This document shows positions 1 through 8,025 of a DNA stretch of 64,000 nt, in pieces; within the stretch, counting starts at the first letter, position 1; the number at the start of each line of letters is the position of its first letter. The translations under genes and the position numbers were made by a program. The notes under the pieces are model-generated. The model saw only the letters and a list, made by a program, of their open reading frames with translations. It had not been told where the DNA came from and did no database searches. Source of the stretch: Chryseolinea sp. H1M3-3 (lineage in GTDB: Bacteria; Bacteroidota; Bacteroidia; Cytophagales; Cyclobacteriaceae); contig NZ_JARKMY010000002.1 in assembly GCF_029360725.1 (NCBI RefSeq), positions 248,001 to 312,000 of the forward strand. Reading direction: 5' to 3'.

Positions 1-328
1 TATCAAAGGAAGAAGACGTTTCCATGTGAACATCCTTGTTTTTCAAGGCCTCCTCCATGACAAAGGCGAAATGAGAAGATTTCGTACAATAACAGTACGT
101 ATATTTCCCATTGTACTTAAATCGCTCTATGGCATTGTTAAAAGTAGCCTGTACAAAACGTATATTTTCGCTTATTCTGGGTAGATACGTAAGTTTCAGG
201 GGGGTGCCATATTGTTTAATGATATCCATTAACGGCACATCATTAAACAGCAATTCGTGGTCTCGAACCTTAAATTCTCGCTGTGGAAACTCGAAGGTCT
301 GCTCAATCAGCTCGCGGTAACTCTTCAT
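1..328 (-). CDS. speA: Biosynthetic arginine decarboxylase, N-terminal part (3' end outside the window)
   Basis: The minus-strand frame from an ATG at 328 is open to the window edge, giving about 109 residues that begin MKSYRELIEQTFEFP. Further on come LLFNDVPLMDIIKQYGTPLK and KLTYLPRISENIRF, the N-terminal pattern of PLP-dependent (fold III) arginine decarboxylases of Bacteroidota, which convert arginine to agmatine plus CO2 as the first polyamine step. The catalytic PLP lysine and most of the barrel are not all in view, so this is a partial gene cut by the edge. It diverges from the arginase gene, and a deoxyhypusine-synthase-like gene lies 2 kb away, which supports a polyamine role. A plus-strand frame at 111-320 is its shadow. 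Confidence 0.82.
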   Translation of the reverse strand, partial: MKSYRELIEQTFEFPQREFKVRDHELLFNDVPLMDIIKQYGTPLKLTYLPRISENIRFVQATFNNAIERFKYNGKYTYCYCTKSSHFAFVMEEALKNKDVHMETSSSFD

Positions 329-639
329 TGAATCATTTGGACGTTAATCATTAGTTAACCGTCAATAACTTTTTCTGGTAAATAAGGTTTCTTTTTTTGA
401 TCCTCTTTCTATTCTATTAACAGTCAATAAACAATTAGGCTGCTGGCGAAAGAGGTGCAATATTGTGATAAATTTGCCATCTTTGCAATACACACGTAGA
501 ACGCATGGTTAATCGTTTTTCCACCCTTTCATTTGTCCCGAAATTTATCGGTACGAAGGCATTGCCCGACCTCTAAGGGCTGTGGGAAAAGCTGTGTTTC
601 ATTTTTAACCATTTATTCAAAAAACTAATTTTATTCTTT
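329..639. other. Divergent intergenic region between speA and arginase
   Basis: This 311-base AT-rich gap must hold the promoters for both flanking genes. On the plus strand TAAATTTG at 469-476 matches the Bacteroidota -7 consensus TAnnTTTG and could start arginase transcription, with a leader of roughly 160 bases. A looser TATTCTTTG (632-640) overlaps the arginase start itself. No good minus-strand box for speA was found. No small gene was seen. Confidence 0.35.
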
Positions 640-1602
640 GTGAAAGAGTTGAAGATAATAGAAGTGAAGTCAGAGATTGGAGCTGGTACACGCGGCGCTA
701 GTCTTGGCGTTGAAGCAATAAAAATTGCCAGCCTGGATTTAAATTCCGACTTTTTTAAGCAATACGAGTCGGTAGAAGTCGAAAATGTTAATGAATTGCT
801 CTTTGATGGTGCAAAACATTCTTATGCCAAGTTTATTGACGGTGTCATGATAATGGAAGAGCGCGTTTGCCTCGAAGTTTATGAGACCATTTGGGAAGAA
901 AATTTTCCACTGATCATAGCAGGTGATCATTGTACCGCCTACGGAACTATCGCCGGTATAAAAAAAGCCGACCCTAAAGTGCGATTAGGCGTGATATGGA
1001 TTGACGCGCACGCCGATATCCATACCCCTTTTACTACACCATCCGGCAACATGCATGGCATGGCGCTTTCGATGGCATGCGGCATCGACAATCTGGAGTG
1101 CAAGGTGAATGATCCCCGCGGCGAAACTTTGGAATATTGGGAGCAAATAAAAAATGTCGGTATTCCCGGACCTAAAGTATATCCCGAAGACATCGTATAT
1201 ATAGGGGTACGCGATCTGGAGAAGCCAGAAAATTACCTGATCAATAAATACAACATCAACTTTATTGAAACCGAGGATATCAAAAAACTCGGGGCCGCAA
1301 AAATTGCAGAGAAAGCATTGCAAATGCTGGATCACTGTGACCAGATTTATGTTTCCTTTGATGTGGATACGCTTGACTCACGCATATCAACCGGTACTGG
1401 TACACCCGTTCCCAACGGATTGACCGTAGAGGAAGCAAAAATATTAAATGCTGAGCTGGCCAAGAATACAAAAGTTTGTGCCTGGGAAATCGTAGAGGTC
1501 AATCCTACCTTGGATACCGAAAACAGAATGGCGGAAAGCGCTTTTGAGATTCTTGAGGCGACTGCAAAATCAATTGTGAACAGGCCAGTTTTGGCGGAAT
1601 AG
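640..1602 (+). CDS. Arginase family protein (ureohydrolase)
   Basis: This 320-residue cytoplasmic enzyme should hydrolyse arginine to ornithine and urea at a binuclear manganese centre. All six expected metal ligands are visible: H97 in GDHC, D122/H124/D126 in DAHAD, and D241/D243 in SFDVDTLD. The SGN motif (S135, N137) and H139, which in true arginases bind the amino-acid end of the substrate and act in catalysis, are present, as is EVNPTLD near the C-terminus. One oddity is H128 where arginases normally have Asn (human N130, DINT; here DIHT), a substrate-contact position. The start is GTG at 640. A TATTCTTTG promoter-like box overlaps it, so a start a few codons later is possible. It diverges from speA. 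Agmatinase activity is a weaker alternative. Confidence 0.85.
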   Translation: MKELKIIEVKSEIGAGTRGASLGVEAIKIASLDLNSDFFKQYESVEVENVNELLFDGAKHSYAKFIDGVMIMEERVCLEVYETIWEENFPLIIAGDHCTAYGTIAGIKKADPKVRLGVIWIDAHADIHTPFTTPSGNMHGMALSMACGIDNLECKVNDPRGETLEYWEQIKNVGIPGPKVYPEDIVYIGVRDLEKPENYLINKYNINFIETEDIKKLGAAKIAEKALQMLDHCDQIYVSFDVDTLDSRISTGTGTPVPNGLTVEEAKILNAELAKNTKVCAWEIVEVNPTLDTENRMAESAFEILEATAKSIVNRPVLAE

Positions 1603-1610
1603 TTTTTGGA

Positions 1611-1628
1611 TGCTACCAATATGTAGCA
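1611..1628. terminator. Small hairpin between convergent genes
   Basis: TGCTAC at 1611-1616 pairs with GTAGCA at 1623-1628 around a 6-base loop, between the convergent arginase and START-protein genes. There is no T run, so it is only a weak terminator candidate. Confidence 0.3.
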
Positions 1629-1663
1629 GCATAGGCTAAGAGTTAAAAAGCATTTACGAGGGA

Positions 1664-2314
1664 TTATTTTGCGCTGGCCTCAGGCTGCAGCAGGGAAACG
1701 TATTCTTCAATGGTGGTCATGATATTGCTGCGTATAATGGGATCCGTTAACCATTTCGGTATCCCTATGGGCTTCGACAAAATACGATAAGTGGCTTTTG
1801 TTTTTCCAGGGCTGATTTGTTCCCATTTCCAGCTTCCAGAAAGCTCCATTCGAGTAACACCTTTGCGGACTGGTGCAAGCGTTTTATTTTCCCGCGATTC
1901 AAACGCCAGGAACACAGATTTTCCGGGAATCACTTCTACTATGGTATACTTCAATAGATGATCCTGATCGCTCACAGGCCATGGGATATCATGATACGAG
2001 TACTCTAACCACGTCATGGTATCCGATTGCGGGTAAACTTTAAACTCACTCACGTGTTTCTGCCATAACTGGATTTTGCTTTGATCTTGTATAAGATTAA
2101 GTCCGGCGAACATGGTGTTGTAAAAGTAAAATTCACCTTTCACTTCCCTGGCTTCGATGGGCGGATCTGAATTTGGGAAGGTGATCCAGCGCTCATAGAT
2201 CGCCGTGGTGCCGTCCTTTTTTACCAATATGAAGCCATCATTATCCTGACCATGTGAAAAGATAATTCCCAATAGTTGAAGACCTAATAGCAAGCTTAAT
2301 TTAATTCCGCTCAT
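1664..2314 (-). CDS. Secreted START-domain (lipid-binding fold) protein
   Basis: The 216-residue product has a signal peptide (about residues 1-22, ending SHGQ) and then one START/SRPBCC-type domain over most of its length. Supporting features are YERWITFPNSDPPIEAREVKG-like N-terminal strands, the central segment with SYHDIPWPVSDQD, and the C-terminal helix around WLTDPIIRSNIMTTIEEYV. Such domains enclose a hydrophobic ligand, usually a lipid, and bacterial members are mostly uncharacterised periplasmic or outer-membrane-associated proteins. The gene is convergent with arginase and divergent from the deoxyhypusine-synthase-like gene, so it interrupts the polyamine genes without an obvious role in them. 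Fold assignment is good; the ligand is unknown. Confidence 0.75.
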   Translation of the reverse strand: MSGIKLSLLLGLQLLGIIFSHGQDNDGFILVKKDGTTAIYERWITFPNSDPPIEAREVKGEFYFYNTMFAGLNLIQDQSKIQLWQKHVSEFKVYPQSDTMTWLEYSYHDIPWPVSDQDHLLKYTIVEVIPGKSVFLAFESRENKTLAPVRKGVTRMELSGSWKWEQISPGKTKATYRILSKPIGIPKWLTDPIIRSNIMTTIEEYVSLLQPEASAK

Positions 2315-2377
2315 GCGTTCTTTTTTTCTCTCAATTCCAGTCTATAAAAATACAACATAAACATCCGCCTTTTTAGT

Positions 2378-2385
2378 TAATTTCG
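2378..2385 (+). promoter_or_regulatory. Candidate -7 promoter box upstream of the DHS-like gene
   Basis: TAATTTCG matches the Bacteroidota -7 box TAnnTTTG with one change (C for the last T). It lies 34 bases before the ATG at 2420, which gives a plausible short leader. No clear -33 TTG at the usual spacing. Confidence 0.35.
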
Positions 2386-2419
2386 CCCGAAATACAACAT
2401 TCAACCAATTACGAGGACC

Positions 2420-3397
2420 ATGAGTCAAAACGGACCAATTTCTAGCTTTATTGAAAAGCATTATTTACACTTCAATGCGGCCGCATTGGTAGACGCAGCT
2501 AAATCGTATAAAAAGCACATCGCTGATGGCAAAAAAATGATGGTTACGCTAGCAGGTGCAATGAGTACCGGTGAGCTGGGAATTAGCTTTGCTGAAATGA
2601 TTCGTCAGAACAAAGTACAAATCATTTCATGTACTGGTGCGAACCTCGAAGAAGATATCATGAACCTGGTGGCTCATTCACATTATAAACGCATTCCCAA
2701 TTACAGGGACCTAACACCTGAACAAGAATGGGATTTGCTTAAAAATCATTTGAACCGTGTAACGGATACCTGCATTCCTGAAGAGGAAGCATTTCGAAAA
2801 TTGCAGAAACATCTTTTCAATGTTTGGAAAACTGCTGAGGATAAGGGTGAACGTCTTTTCCCGCATGAATTTATGTTCAGACTTCTCAACAGCGGCGATC
2901 TAAAGCAGTACTATGAAATTGACCCAAAAAACTCGTGGATGATTGCGGCCGCGGAAAAGAATATGCCAATGGTTGTTCCCGGATGGGAAGACTCTACCAT
3001 GGGAAATATCTTTGCTTCTTATGTATTCACCGGTGAATTGAAGGCGTCAACCATGAAGAGCGGTATCGAATACATGACATGGTTAGCAGACTGGTACATA
3101 AAAAATTCAGGCAAGGACGGCATTGGATTCTTTCAGATAGGTGGAGGCATTGCCGGAGATTTTCCTATTTGTGTCGTGCCCATGTTGCACCAGGATTTGG
3201 AAAAAGACAATGTTCCTTTTTGGAGTTACTTCTGTCAAATAAGCGATTCGACTACGAGCTACGGCTCTTATTCGGGAGCAGTGCCTAATGAAAAAATCAC
3301 GTGGGGGAAATTAAGCATCGAAACGCCAAAGTTCATTATTGAAAGTGACGCGACGATCGTTGCACCATTGGTATTTGCTTACGTGCTGGGGTGGTAG
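2420..3397 (+). CDS. Deoxyhypusine-synthase family enzyme (bacterial DHS-like)
   Basis: At 325 residues this matches the DHS family, NAD-dependent enzymes that transfer an aminobutyl group from spermidine through a lysine imine. It has CTGANLEED (71-79), the GGG loop (241-243) and the C-terminal block ending WGK, where K297 corresponds to the catalytic lysine (human K329) and E291 and W295 to human E323 and W327. Compared by memory with human DHS, the pocket differs: Y281 and Y284 replace D313 and D316, and F248 falls where H288 would be. Bacteria lack eIF5A, so a free amine is the likelier acceptor, as in homospermidine synthase or another polyamine transferase. Nearby speA and arginase support that. 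The exact reaction cannot be read from the sequence. Confidence 0.8.
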   Translation: MSQNGPISSFIEKHYLHFNAAALVDAAKSYKKHIADGKKMMVTLAGAMSTGELGISFAEMIRQNKVQIISCTGANLEEDIMNLVAHSHYKRIPNYRDLTPEQEWDLLKNHLNRVTDTCIPEEEAFRKLQKHLFNVWKTAEDKGERLFPHEFMFRLLNSGDLKQYYEIDPKNSWMIAAAEKNMPMVVPGWEDSTMGNIFASYVFTGELKASTMKSGIEYMTWLADWYIKNSGKDGIGFFQIGGGIAGDFPICVVPMLHQDLEKDNVPFWSYFCQISDSTTSYGSYSGAVPNEKITWGKLSIETPKFIIESDATIVAPLVFAYVLGW

Positions 3398-3531
3398 TTA
3401 GTTAGCGTGTTTTTGAGGGCACTTGTGCACTACTTCAATCTTACAACAACATATTTATGGTAGACGAATCGTTGGTGAGACATTTAACAGCGATACGTTC
3501 ATCAACGATTAAAATTGATTTACAAGAATAC

Positions 3532-5319
3532 ATGAATCTTGATTTAGTTCTCCGTGCCAAAGTTGAAGAGGCTGTTTCATCTTTATTTCATCAGCAGACA
3601 GATAATCTTCAACTTCAGCCGACCAACCAGGAGTTCGAAGGTTCTCATACCGTGGTCTGTTTTCCATTGACAAAGCTTTCGAAAAAAAGCCCTGAAGAAA
3701 CAGCAAGGATACTCGGAGAGTATCTCCAGCAACATGCTGGCATTGTAAGTAAATATAATGTGGTAAAAGGTTTTCTTAACCTCGTGGTTGAAGACAAAGC
3801 ATGGGTCGATGTTTTTAAATCCATTTATGGAAACAAAAACTACGGACATCTTCCTGCTAATGGATTGGAGATTATGGTAGAATATTCTTCACCTAATACC
3901 AACAAACCCTTACACTTGGGTCACCTCCGAAATAACTTTCTGGGTTACAGCGTTGCTGAAATTTTCAAGGCAAATGGTTATAAAGTCCATAAAGTTCAAA
4001 TCATCAACGACCGGGGTATTCACATCTGTAAGTCCATGGCAGCATGGAAACTTTTCGGAAACGGAGAAACACCCGAAACCAGTGGAATTAAGGGCGATCA
4101 TCTGGTGGGTAAATACTATGTCGCTTTTGATAGAGCATATAAAGAACAAATCGCTGACTTGACCGACAAGGGCATTAGTCAGGAGGAGGCCGAAAAGCAA
4201 GCGCCGATCATGCAAATGGCTGTTGATATGTTGAGAAAATGGGAGCAGCATGACCCCGAAACCACACAACTTTGGAAGACAATGAATAGTTGGGTGTATA
4301 GTGGGTTTAACGCTACCTATAAGCGCATGGGTGTGGATTTTGAAAAGTTGTACTATGAATCGGATACCTATCTTTTAGGAAAGGAAGAAGTCCTGAGAGG
4401 CGTAGAACGTGGCGTATTTTTTAAGAAACCGGACGGATCAGTATGGGTTGATTTGACTTCCGATGGGCTGGATCAGAAGGTTTTGCTCAGGGCTGACGGC
4501 ACTTCTGTTTATATGACACAGGACATCGGTACGGCTATACTACGATTTAGGGATTTTCCAAAAATCACCGGTCAGATTTACACGGTTGGCAATGAACAAG
4601 AATATCACTTTAAGGTTTTGTTCCTGATCCTTAGCAAACTTGGTTACGACTGGGCAAAAAAATGTTATCATTTGTCGTATGGTATGGTGGACCTTCCCAG
4701 CGGAAAAATGAAATCGCGGGAGGGTACAGTGGTAGATGCCGACGATCTTATGAACGAGATGGTTGAAGAGGCAGAGAAACAAACACGGGAGTTGGGAAAG
4801 CTGGAAGGCGTTTCGGAAACTGATGCTGTAAAATTGTTTGACATGATTGGCCTGGGCGCCTTAAAATTTTTTTTGCTTAAAGTAGACCCTAAAAAGCGTA
4901 TGTTGTTCGATCCAAACGAATCGATCCAGCTACAAGGATTCACCGGACCGTTTATTCAATATACGCATGCCAGAATCAGGGCCATCATAAGGAAGGCGGA
5001 AAGCATTGATATTTCAGTGAATGTTGCGGATCTGCAATTACTTACTTCCCTTGAATCGGCAGAACGGGATGTATTGAAGGTATTGAGCCTGTTTGAGAAC
5101 AAAATTCGTGACGCCGCAAAGGAGTATTCTCCGTCTGTTATTGCGAACTATGCTTTTGATTTGGCAAAGCAGTACAACCAATTTTACCAGAGCATTCCTA
5201 TTTTCAATGAAGAGGATACATCAAAACTAAAATTCCGGATCGCTTTATCCGAAGCCGTTGCAGGCACTTTAAAGCGGGCAATGTTGTTGCTGGGTATAAC
5301 GGTTCCGGAGAAGATGTAG
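3532..5319 (+). CDS. argS: Arginyl-tRNA synthetase
   Basis: Class I synthetase charging tRNA-Arg in the cytoplasm. Visible are the arginyl N-terminal additional domain (first ~110 residues), the HIGH-type signature in KPLHLGHLRN, the KMSKS-like loop KMKSREGTVVDADDL, and the C-terminal DALR anticodon-binding domain ending near LLGITVPEKM. I chose the ATG at 3532 (about 595 residues, MNLDLVLRAKVEEAV) because it begins where bacterial ArgRS usually does. The frame is also open from ATG 3457, which would add 25 residues with no family counterpart. It follows the DHS-like gene by about 135 bases. The family assignment is secure; only the start is uncertain. Confidence 0.95.
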   Translation: MNLDLVLRAKVEEAVSSLFHQQTDNLQLQPTNQEFEGSHTVVCFPLTKLSKKSPEETARILGEYLQQHAGIVSKYNVVKGFLNLVVEDKAWVDVFKSIYGNKNYGHLPANGLEIMVEYSSPNTNKPLHLGHLRNNFLGYSVAEIFKANGYKVHKVQIINDRGIHICKSMAAWKLFGNGETPETSGIKGDHLVGKYYVAFDRAYKEQIADLTDKGISQEEAEKQAPIMQMAVDMLRKWEQHDPETTQLWKTMNSWVYSGFNATYKRMGVDFEKLYYESDTYLLGKEEVLRGVERGVFFKKPDGSVWVDLTSDGLDQKVLLRADGTSVYMTQDIGTAILRFRDFPKITGQIYTVGNEQEYHFKVLFLILSKLGYDWAKKCYHLSYGMVDLPSGKMKSREGTVVDADDLMNEMVEEAEKQTRELGKLEGVSETDAVKLFDMIGLGALKFFLLKVDPKKRMLFDPNESIQLQGFTGPFIQYTHARIRAIIRKAESIDISVNVADLQLLTSLESAERDVLKVLSLFENKIRDAAKEYSPSVIANYAFDLAKQYNQFYQSIPIFNEEDTSKLKFRIALSEAVAGTLKRAMLLLGITVPEKM

Positions 5320-5413
5320 CATTTGGAATTGTAGTTGACAAACGATTCATTACAGTAAGCGATAAGCAAAACGCATCTTGCATCATATGTAAACATTAAA
5401 CAATAAGAATAAA

Positions 5414-5911
5414 ATGAAATTTCTACTAGCCCTACTAATCTTCATCTCACCCATGACAACCATTTATGATTTTAAAATGAATTCGCTTGAAGGTGAATTG
5501 ATTGATTTTGCGAACTACAAAGGAAAGACTTTACTGATTGTCAACGTGGCGTCTAAGTGCGGTTTTACACCCCAGTATGCTGACCTGCAACAAATGCAGG
5601 ATCAATACGGTGGCAAGGTTGTTATCCTCGGATTTCCGGCTAACAATTTCGGAGGGCAGGAACCGGGATCAAGCCTTCAGATTGCCGAGTTTTGTCAAAA
5701 GAACTACGGTGTTACTTTTCAGATGTTTGAAAAAATTTCTGTTAAGGGAAGTGATCAGCATCCGTTATATCAATTCCTGAAAGAAAAAACCGGCCAGGAG
5801 CCCAGCTGGAATTTCTGTAAGTATCTCGTTAAACCCGACGGTACGATCAAATTTTATCCATCCAAAGTAAAACCCATGGATAAAGAAATTCTTGATGAAA
5901 TTGGTGTTTAA
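5414..5911 (+). CDS. Glutathione peroxidase family protein, exported (copy 1)
   Basis: A 165-residue thioredoxin-fold peroxidase with a hydrophobic N-terminus (residues 1-17) that could be a short signal or anchor. The peroxidatic cysteine is C49 in ASKCGFTPQY, a resolving cysteine is C94 in EFCQKNYGVTF, and W132/N133 come from SWNF, so it should be a thioredoxin-dependent CysGPx reducing peroxides. The usual tetrad glutamine (FPCNQFG) is replaced by N78 in FPANNFGGQEP. The next gene, 19 bases on, is a close paralogue, so the two probably arose by tandem duplication and are co-transcribed. Confidence 0.9.
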   Translation: MKFLLALLIFISPMTTIYDFKMNSLEGELIDFANYKGKTLLIVNVASKCGFTPQYADLQQMQDQYGGKVVILGFPANNFGGQEPGSSLQIAEFCQKNYGVTFQMFEKISVKGSDQHPLYQFLKEKTGQEPSWNFCKYLVKPDGTIKFYPSKVKPMDKEILDEIGV

Positions 5912-5930
5912 GTATTGACGCAATCACCGC

Positions 5931-6452
5931 ATGGGTCTGGTCGCATTTTTATACAACAAATTATCACGATCGGGCAAAACGCAGGCCCCGGTGGGAAACC
6001 TTTATGATTTGCAGATGAAAGATATCGAAGGCAACACGGTTGACTTTAATATCTTCAAGGGAAAAAAACTTTTAGTTGTCAATACAGCGTCTAAATGTGG
6101 TTACACGCCCCAATATTCCGAATTAGAGAAACTTCATGAGGAATATGGCAATAGGATAACGGTCCTCGGGTTTCCTGCTAATAATTTTTTATGGCAGGAA
6201 CCCGGGTCGGATCAGGAGATCGCGGCTTTTTGTCAGAAAAATTATGGTGTAACATTTAAGATGTTCTGTAAGGTTTCCGTTAAAGGAAAAGACCAGCATC
6301 CGCTATATCAGTGGCTTCAAGGAAAAACCGGCAAAACCCCGAGTTGGAATTTTTGCAAATATCTGGTGAACGAAGATGGAAACGAAGTCAAATTTTATTC
6401 TTCCGATATGCACCCCCTTGACCCGCAAATTCTGAGTGAAATTTCAAAATAG
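5931..6452 (+). CDS. Glutathione peroxidase family protein (copy 2)
   Basis: The 173-residue paralogue of the preceding gene has the same architecture: peroxidatic C56 in ASKCGYTPQY, resolving C101 in FCQKNYGVTF, W139/N140 in SWNF. N85 again stands in the position of the tetrad glutamine, and the motif reads FPANNFLWQEP, with LW replacing the usual glycines. The N-terminus (MGLVAFLYNKLSRSGK) is a weak hydrophobic stretch followed by basic residues, not a clear signal peptide, so the two copies may act in different compartments. An additional cysteine (C113, in MFCKVS) is unique to this copy. It lies 19 bases after copy 1 and 12 before the next gene, suggesting an operon. Confidence 0.9.
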   Translation: MGLVAFLYNKLSRSGKTQAPVGNLYDLQMKDIEGNTVDFNIFKGKKLLVVNTASKCGYTPQYSELEKLHEEYGNRITVLGFPANNFLWQEPGSDQEIAAFCQKNYGVTFKMFCKVSVKGKDQHPLYQWLQGKTGKTPSWNFCKYLVNEDGNEVKFYSSDMHPLDPQILSEISK

Positions 6453-6464
6453 ATCATCAGAAAA

Positions 6465-6923
6465 TTGGATTTAAGTTCTTTAAAACAAAACCTGTTCAAT
6501 TACTGCGTGCAATATGTTGAGTCGCGGATTTCTACAGCTAAACAAGCTATGGATGATGCACAACATGCGGCAAACGAAGAAGGTAAAAGCAGTGCTGGTG
6601 ATAAGTACGAAACAGGCCGCGCTATGGCGCAAATTGAACGGGATAAAGCTGCGCAACAATTAAATGAAGCAACTAAACTGAAAGGCATATTGGATCACCT
6701 TTCGTTGGATGCGCAACACGAAAAAATTGGATTAGGTAGTTTAGTAATTACGAATAAAAATAAGATTTTTCTTTGCATCGGAATTGGCAAAGTAATGTTG
6801 AATGAAAACGAGTTTCTGGTAGTGGCGCCTGGTGCTCCTTTAGGCCAAGCATTAATGGGACTAAAATTAAACGACAAGCTCGTCTTTAATAAGGAAAAGA
6901 TCACCATCGTCAAAATTTTATAA
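6465..6923 (+). CDS. GreA/GreB-like coiled-coil plus FKBP-like domain protein
   Basis: This 152-residue protein opens with a charged helical hairpin (about residues 5-75, rich in Ala/Glu/Gln: STAKQAMDDAQHAANEEGK then AMAQIERDKAAQQLNEATK), followed by a compact beta-rich domain (85-152) containing LVITNKNKIFLCIGIGK and VAPGAPLGQALMG. That order resembles transcript-cleavage factors, which reach into the RNA polymerase channel, but it is shorter and divergent. Similar Bacteroidota proteins are often mislabelled as 3-oxoacyl-ACP synthases, which this clearly is not. The start is TTG at 6465, 12 bases after the peroxidase stop. Function in transcription is an inference from shape. Confidence 0.6.
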   Translation: MDLSSLKQNLFNYCVQYVESRISTAKQAMDDAQHAANEEGKSSAGDKYETGRAMAQIERDKAAQQLNEATKLKGILDHLSLDAQHEKIGLGSLVITNKNKIFLCIGIGKVMLNENEFLVVAPGAPLGQALMGLKLNDKLVFNKEKITIVKIL

Positions 6924-7029
6924 TTATTCGAATGTTTATATTCGTGTTTTAGGGTCTTCTCAAATCATAAGCTGAGCATTCCAGTATGAAACTTCCACAC
7001 TCCGAACCCCGCACTTCAACACTTCTAGT

Positions 7030-7935
7030 ATGAATGTAAAAGTCTGGCTTCAAGCATTTCGTCTTCGTACTTTACCACTAGCCCTCTCGTGCATTGCGAT
7101 GGGTGGTTTTCTCGCAGCTTCAGCTAATGCCTTTCGGTGGGATATTTTTTTACTTTGTATTTCAACCACAATCCTCTTACAAATTCTTTCAAACTTGGCA
7201 AACGACTACGGCGATTCCGTGCATGGCGCCGATAGCCATGATCGAAAAGGTCCGAAGCGCGCTGTACAAAGCGGCGCTATTTCAGCACAGCAAATGAAGG
7301 CAGCAGTAATTGTTTTTGTTCTGCTTTGTCTTGCCAGTGGTGTCACATTGCTTATTGTTTCATTCGGACTGGATTGGAAAGCAATTCTGTTTTTTCTTGG
7401 TCTCGGGCTGCTGAGTATCATCGCTGCGATCGCCTACACCGTTGGGAAAAAACCTTATGGATATGCGGGACTTGGAGATTTCTCTGTGCTTATTTTTTTT
7501 GGACTTGTGGGTGTAATGGGATCTTATTATCTCTTCACGAAGGAAATTTCAGGATACCAATTGTTACCTGCTTTAAGCTGTGGATTTTTTTCAATCGGGG
7601 TATTAAACGTAAACAACATTCGTGATATTGAATCGGATCGCAATGCCGGAAAATTTTCTATCCCAGTCAGGATTGGACGCACAAACGCAATTAGGTACCA
7701 TTGGTTTTTAATTTGTGCAGGAATATTATCAGCTATTGTCTTCACGTTTTTGACCTCGCAAGCCATCTGGCAGTGGTTATTTCTTTTAAGCACGCCGCTA
7801 TTTATTATCAATGGTGTTGCAGTCAGTACAAAACCATCGGCACAACTTGATCCGTATCTTAAGCAAATGGCTCTAGCTACGTTAATATTTGTGCTTCTTT
7901 TTGGAGCCGGCTTAATTTTATCGGAAAAGCTTTAA
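7030..7935 (+). CDS. menA: 1,4-dihydroxy-2-naphthoate polyprenyltransferase
   Basis: This UbiA-superfamily membrane enzyme (301 residues, about eight or nine transmembrane helices) attaches the polyprenyl tail to 1,4-dihydroxy-2-naphthoate to make demethylmenaquinone in the inner membrane. The two Asp-rich Mg-diphosphate motifs are clear: NLANDYGDSVHGAD with the following RKGPKRAVQSG (about residues 55-85), and NNIRDIESDRNAGK (about 197-210). The N-terminal WLQAFRLRTLPLALS is typical of MenA. It fits an organism using menaquinone, consistent with the nuo genes later in the window. No other men genes are adjacent. The stretch before the ATG has CACTTCAACACTTCT, resembling the repeat before the GH172 gene. 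Confidence 0.92.
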   Translation: MNVKVWLQAFRLRTLPLALSCIAMGGFLAASANAFRWDIFLLCISTTILLQILSNLANDYGDSVHGADSHDRKGPKRAVQSGAISAQQMKAAVIVFVLLCLASGVTLLIVSFGLDWKAILFFLGLGLLSIIAAIAYTVGKKPYGYAGLGDFSVLIFFGLVGVMGSYYLFTKEISGYQLLPALSCGFFSIGVLNVNNIRDIESDRNAGKFSIPVRIGRTNAIRYHWFLICAGILSAIVFTFLTSQAIWQWLFLLSTPLFIINGVAVSTKPSAQLDPYLKQMALATLIFVLLFGAGLILSEKL

Positions 7936-8025
7936 ACCTAAATGCGCTTTCCTGTGTCTTATGAATGGGAAATTGTTTGACAATTTTCTGGAAAGTCAAT
8001 TCGTTTATCCTGTATAGCTAAAATT

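Noticed and set aside
111-320. Plus-strand open frame at the left edge
   Set aside because: It is antisense to the convincing speA N-terminus and its translation has no protein-like pattern.
6465-6923. 3-oxoacyl-ACP synthase label for the coiled-coil protein
   Set aside because: No thiolase fold or catalytic Cys; the label is a common misannotation.
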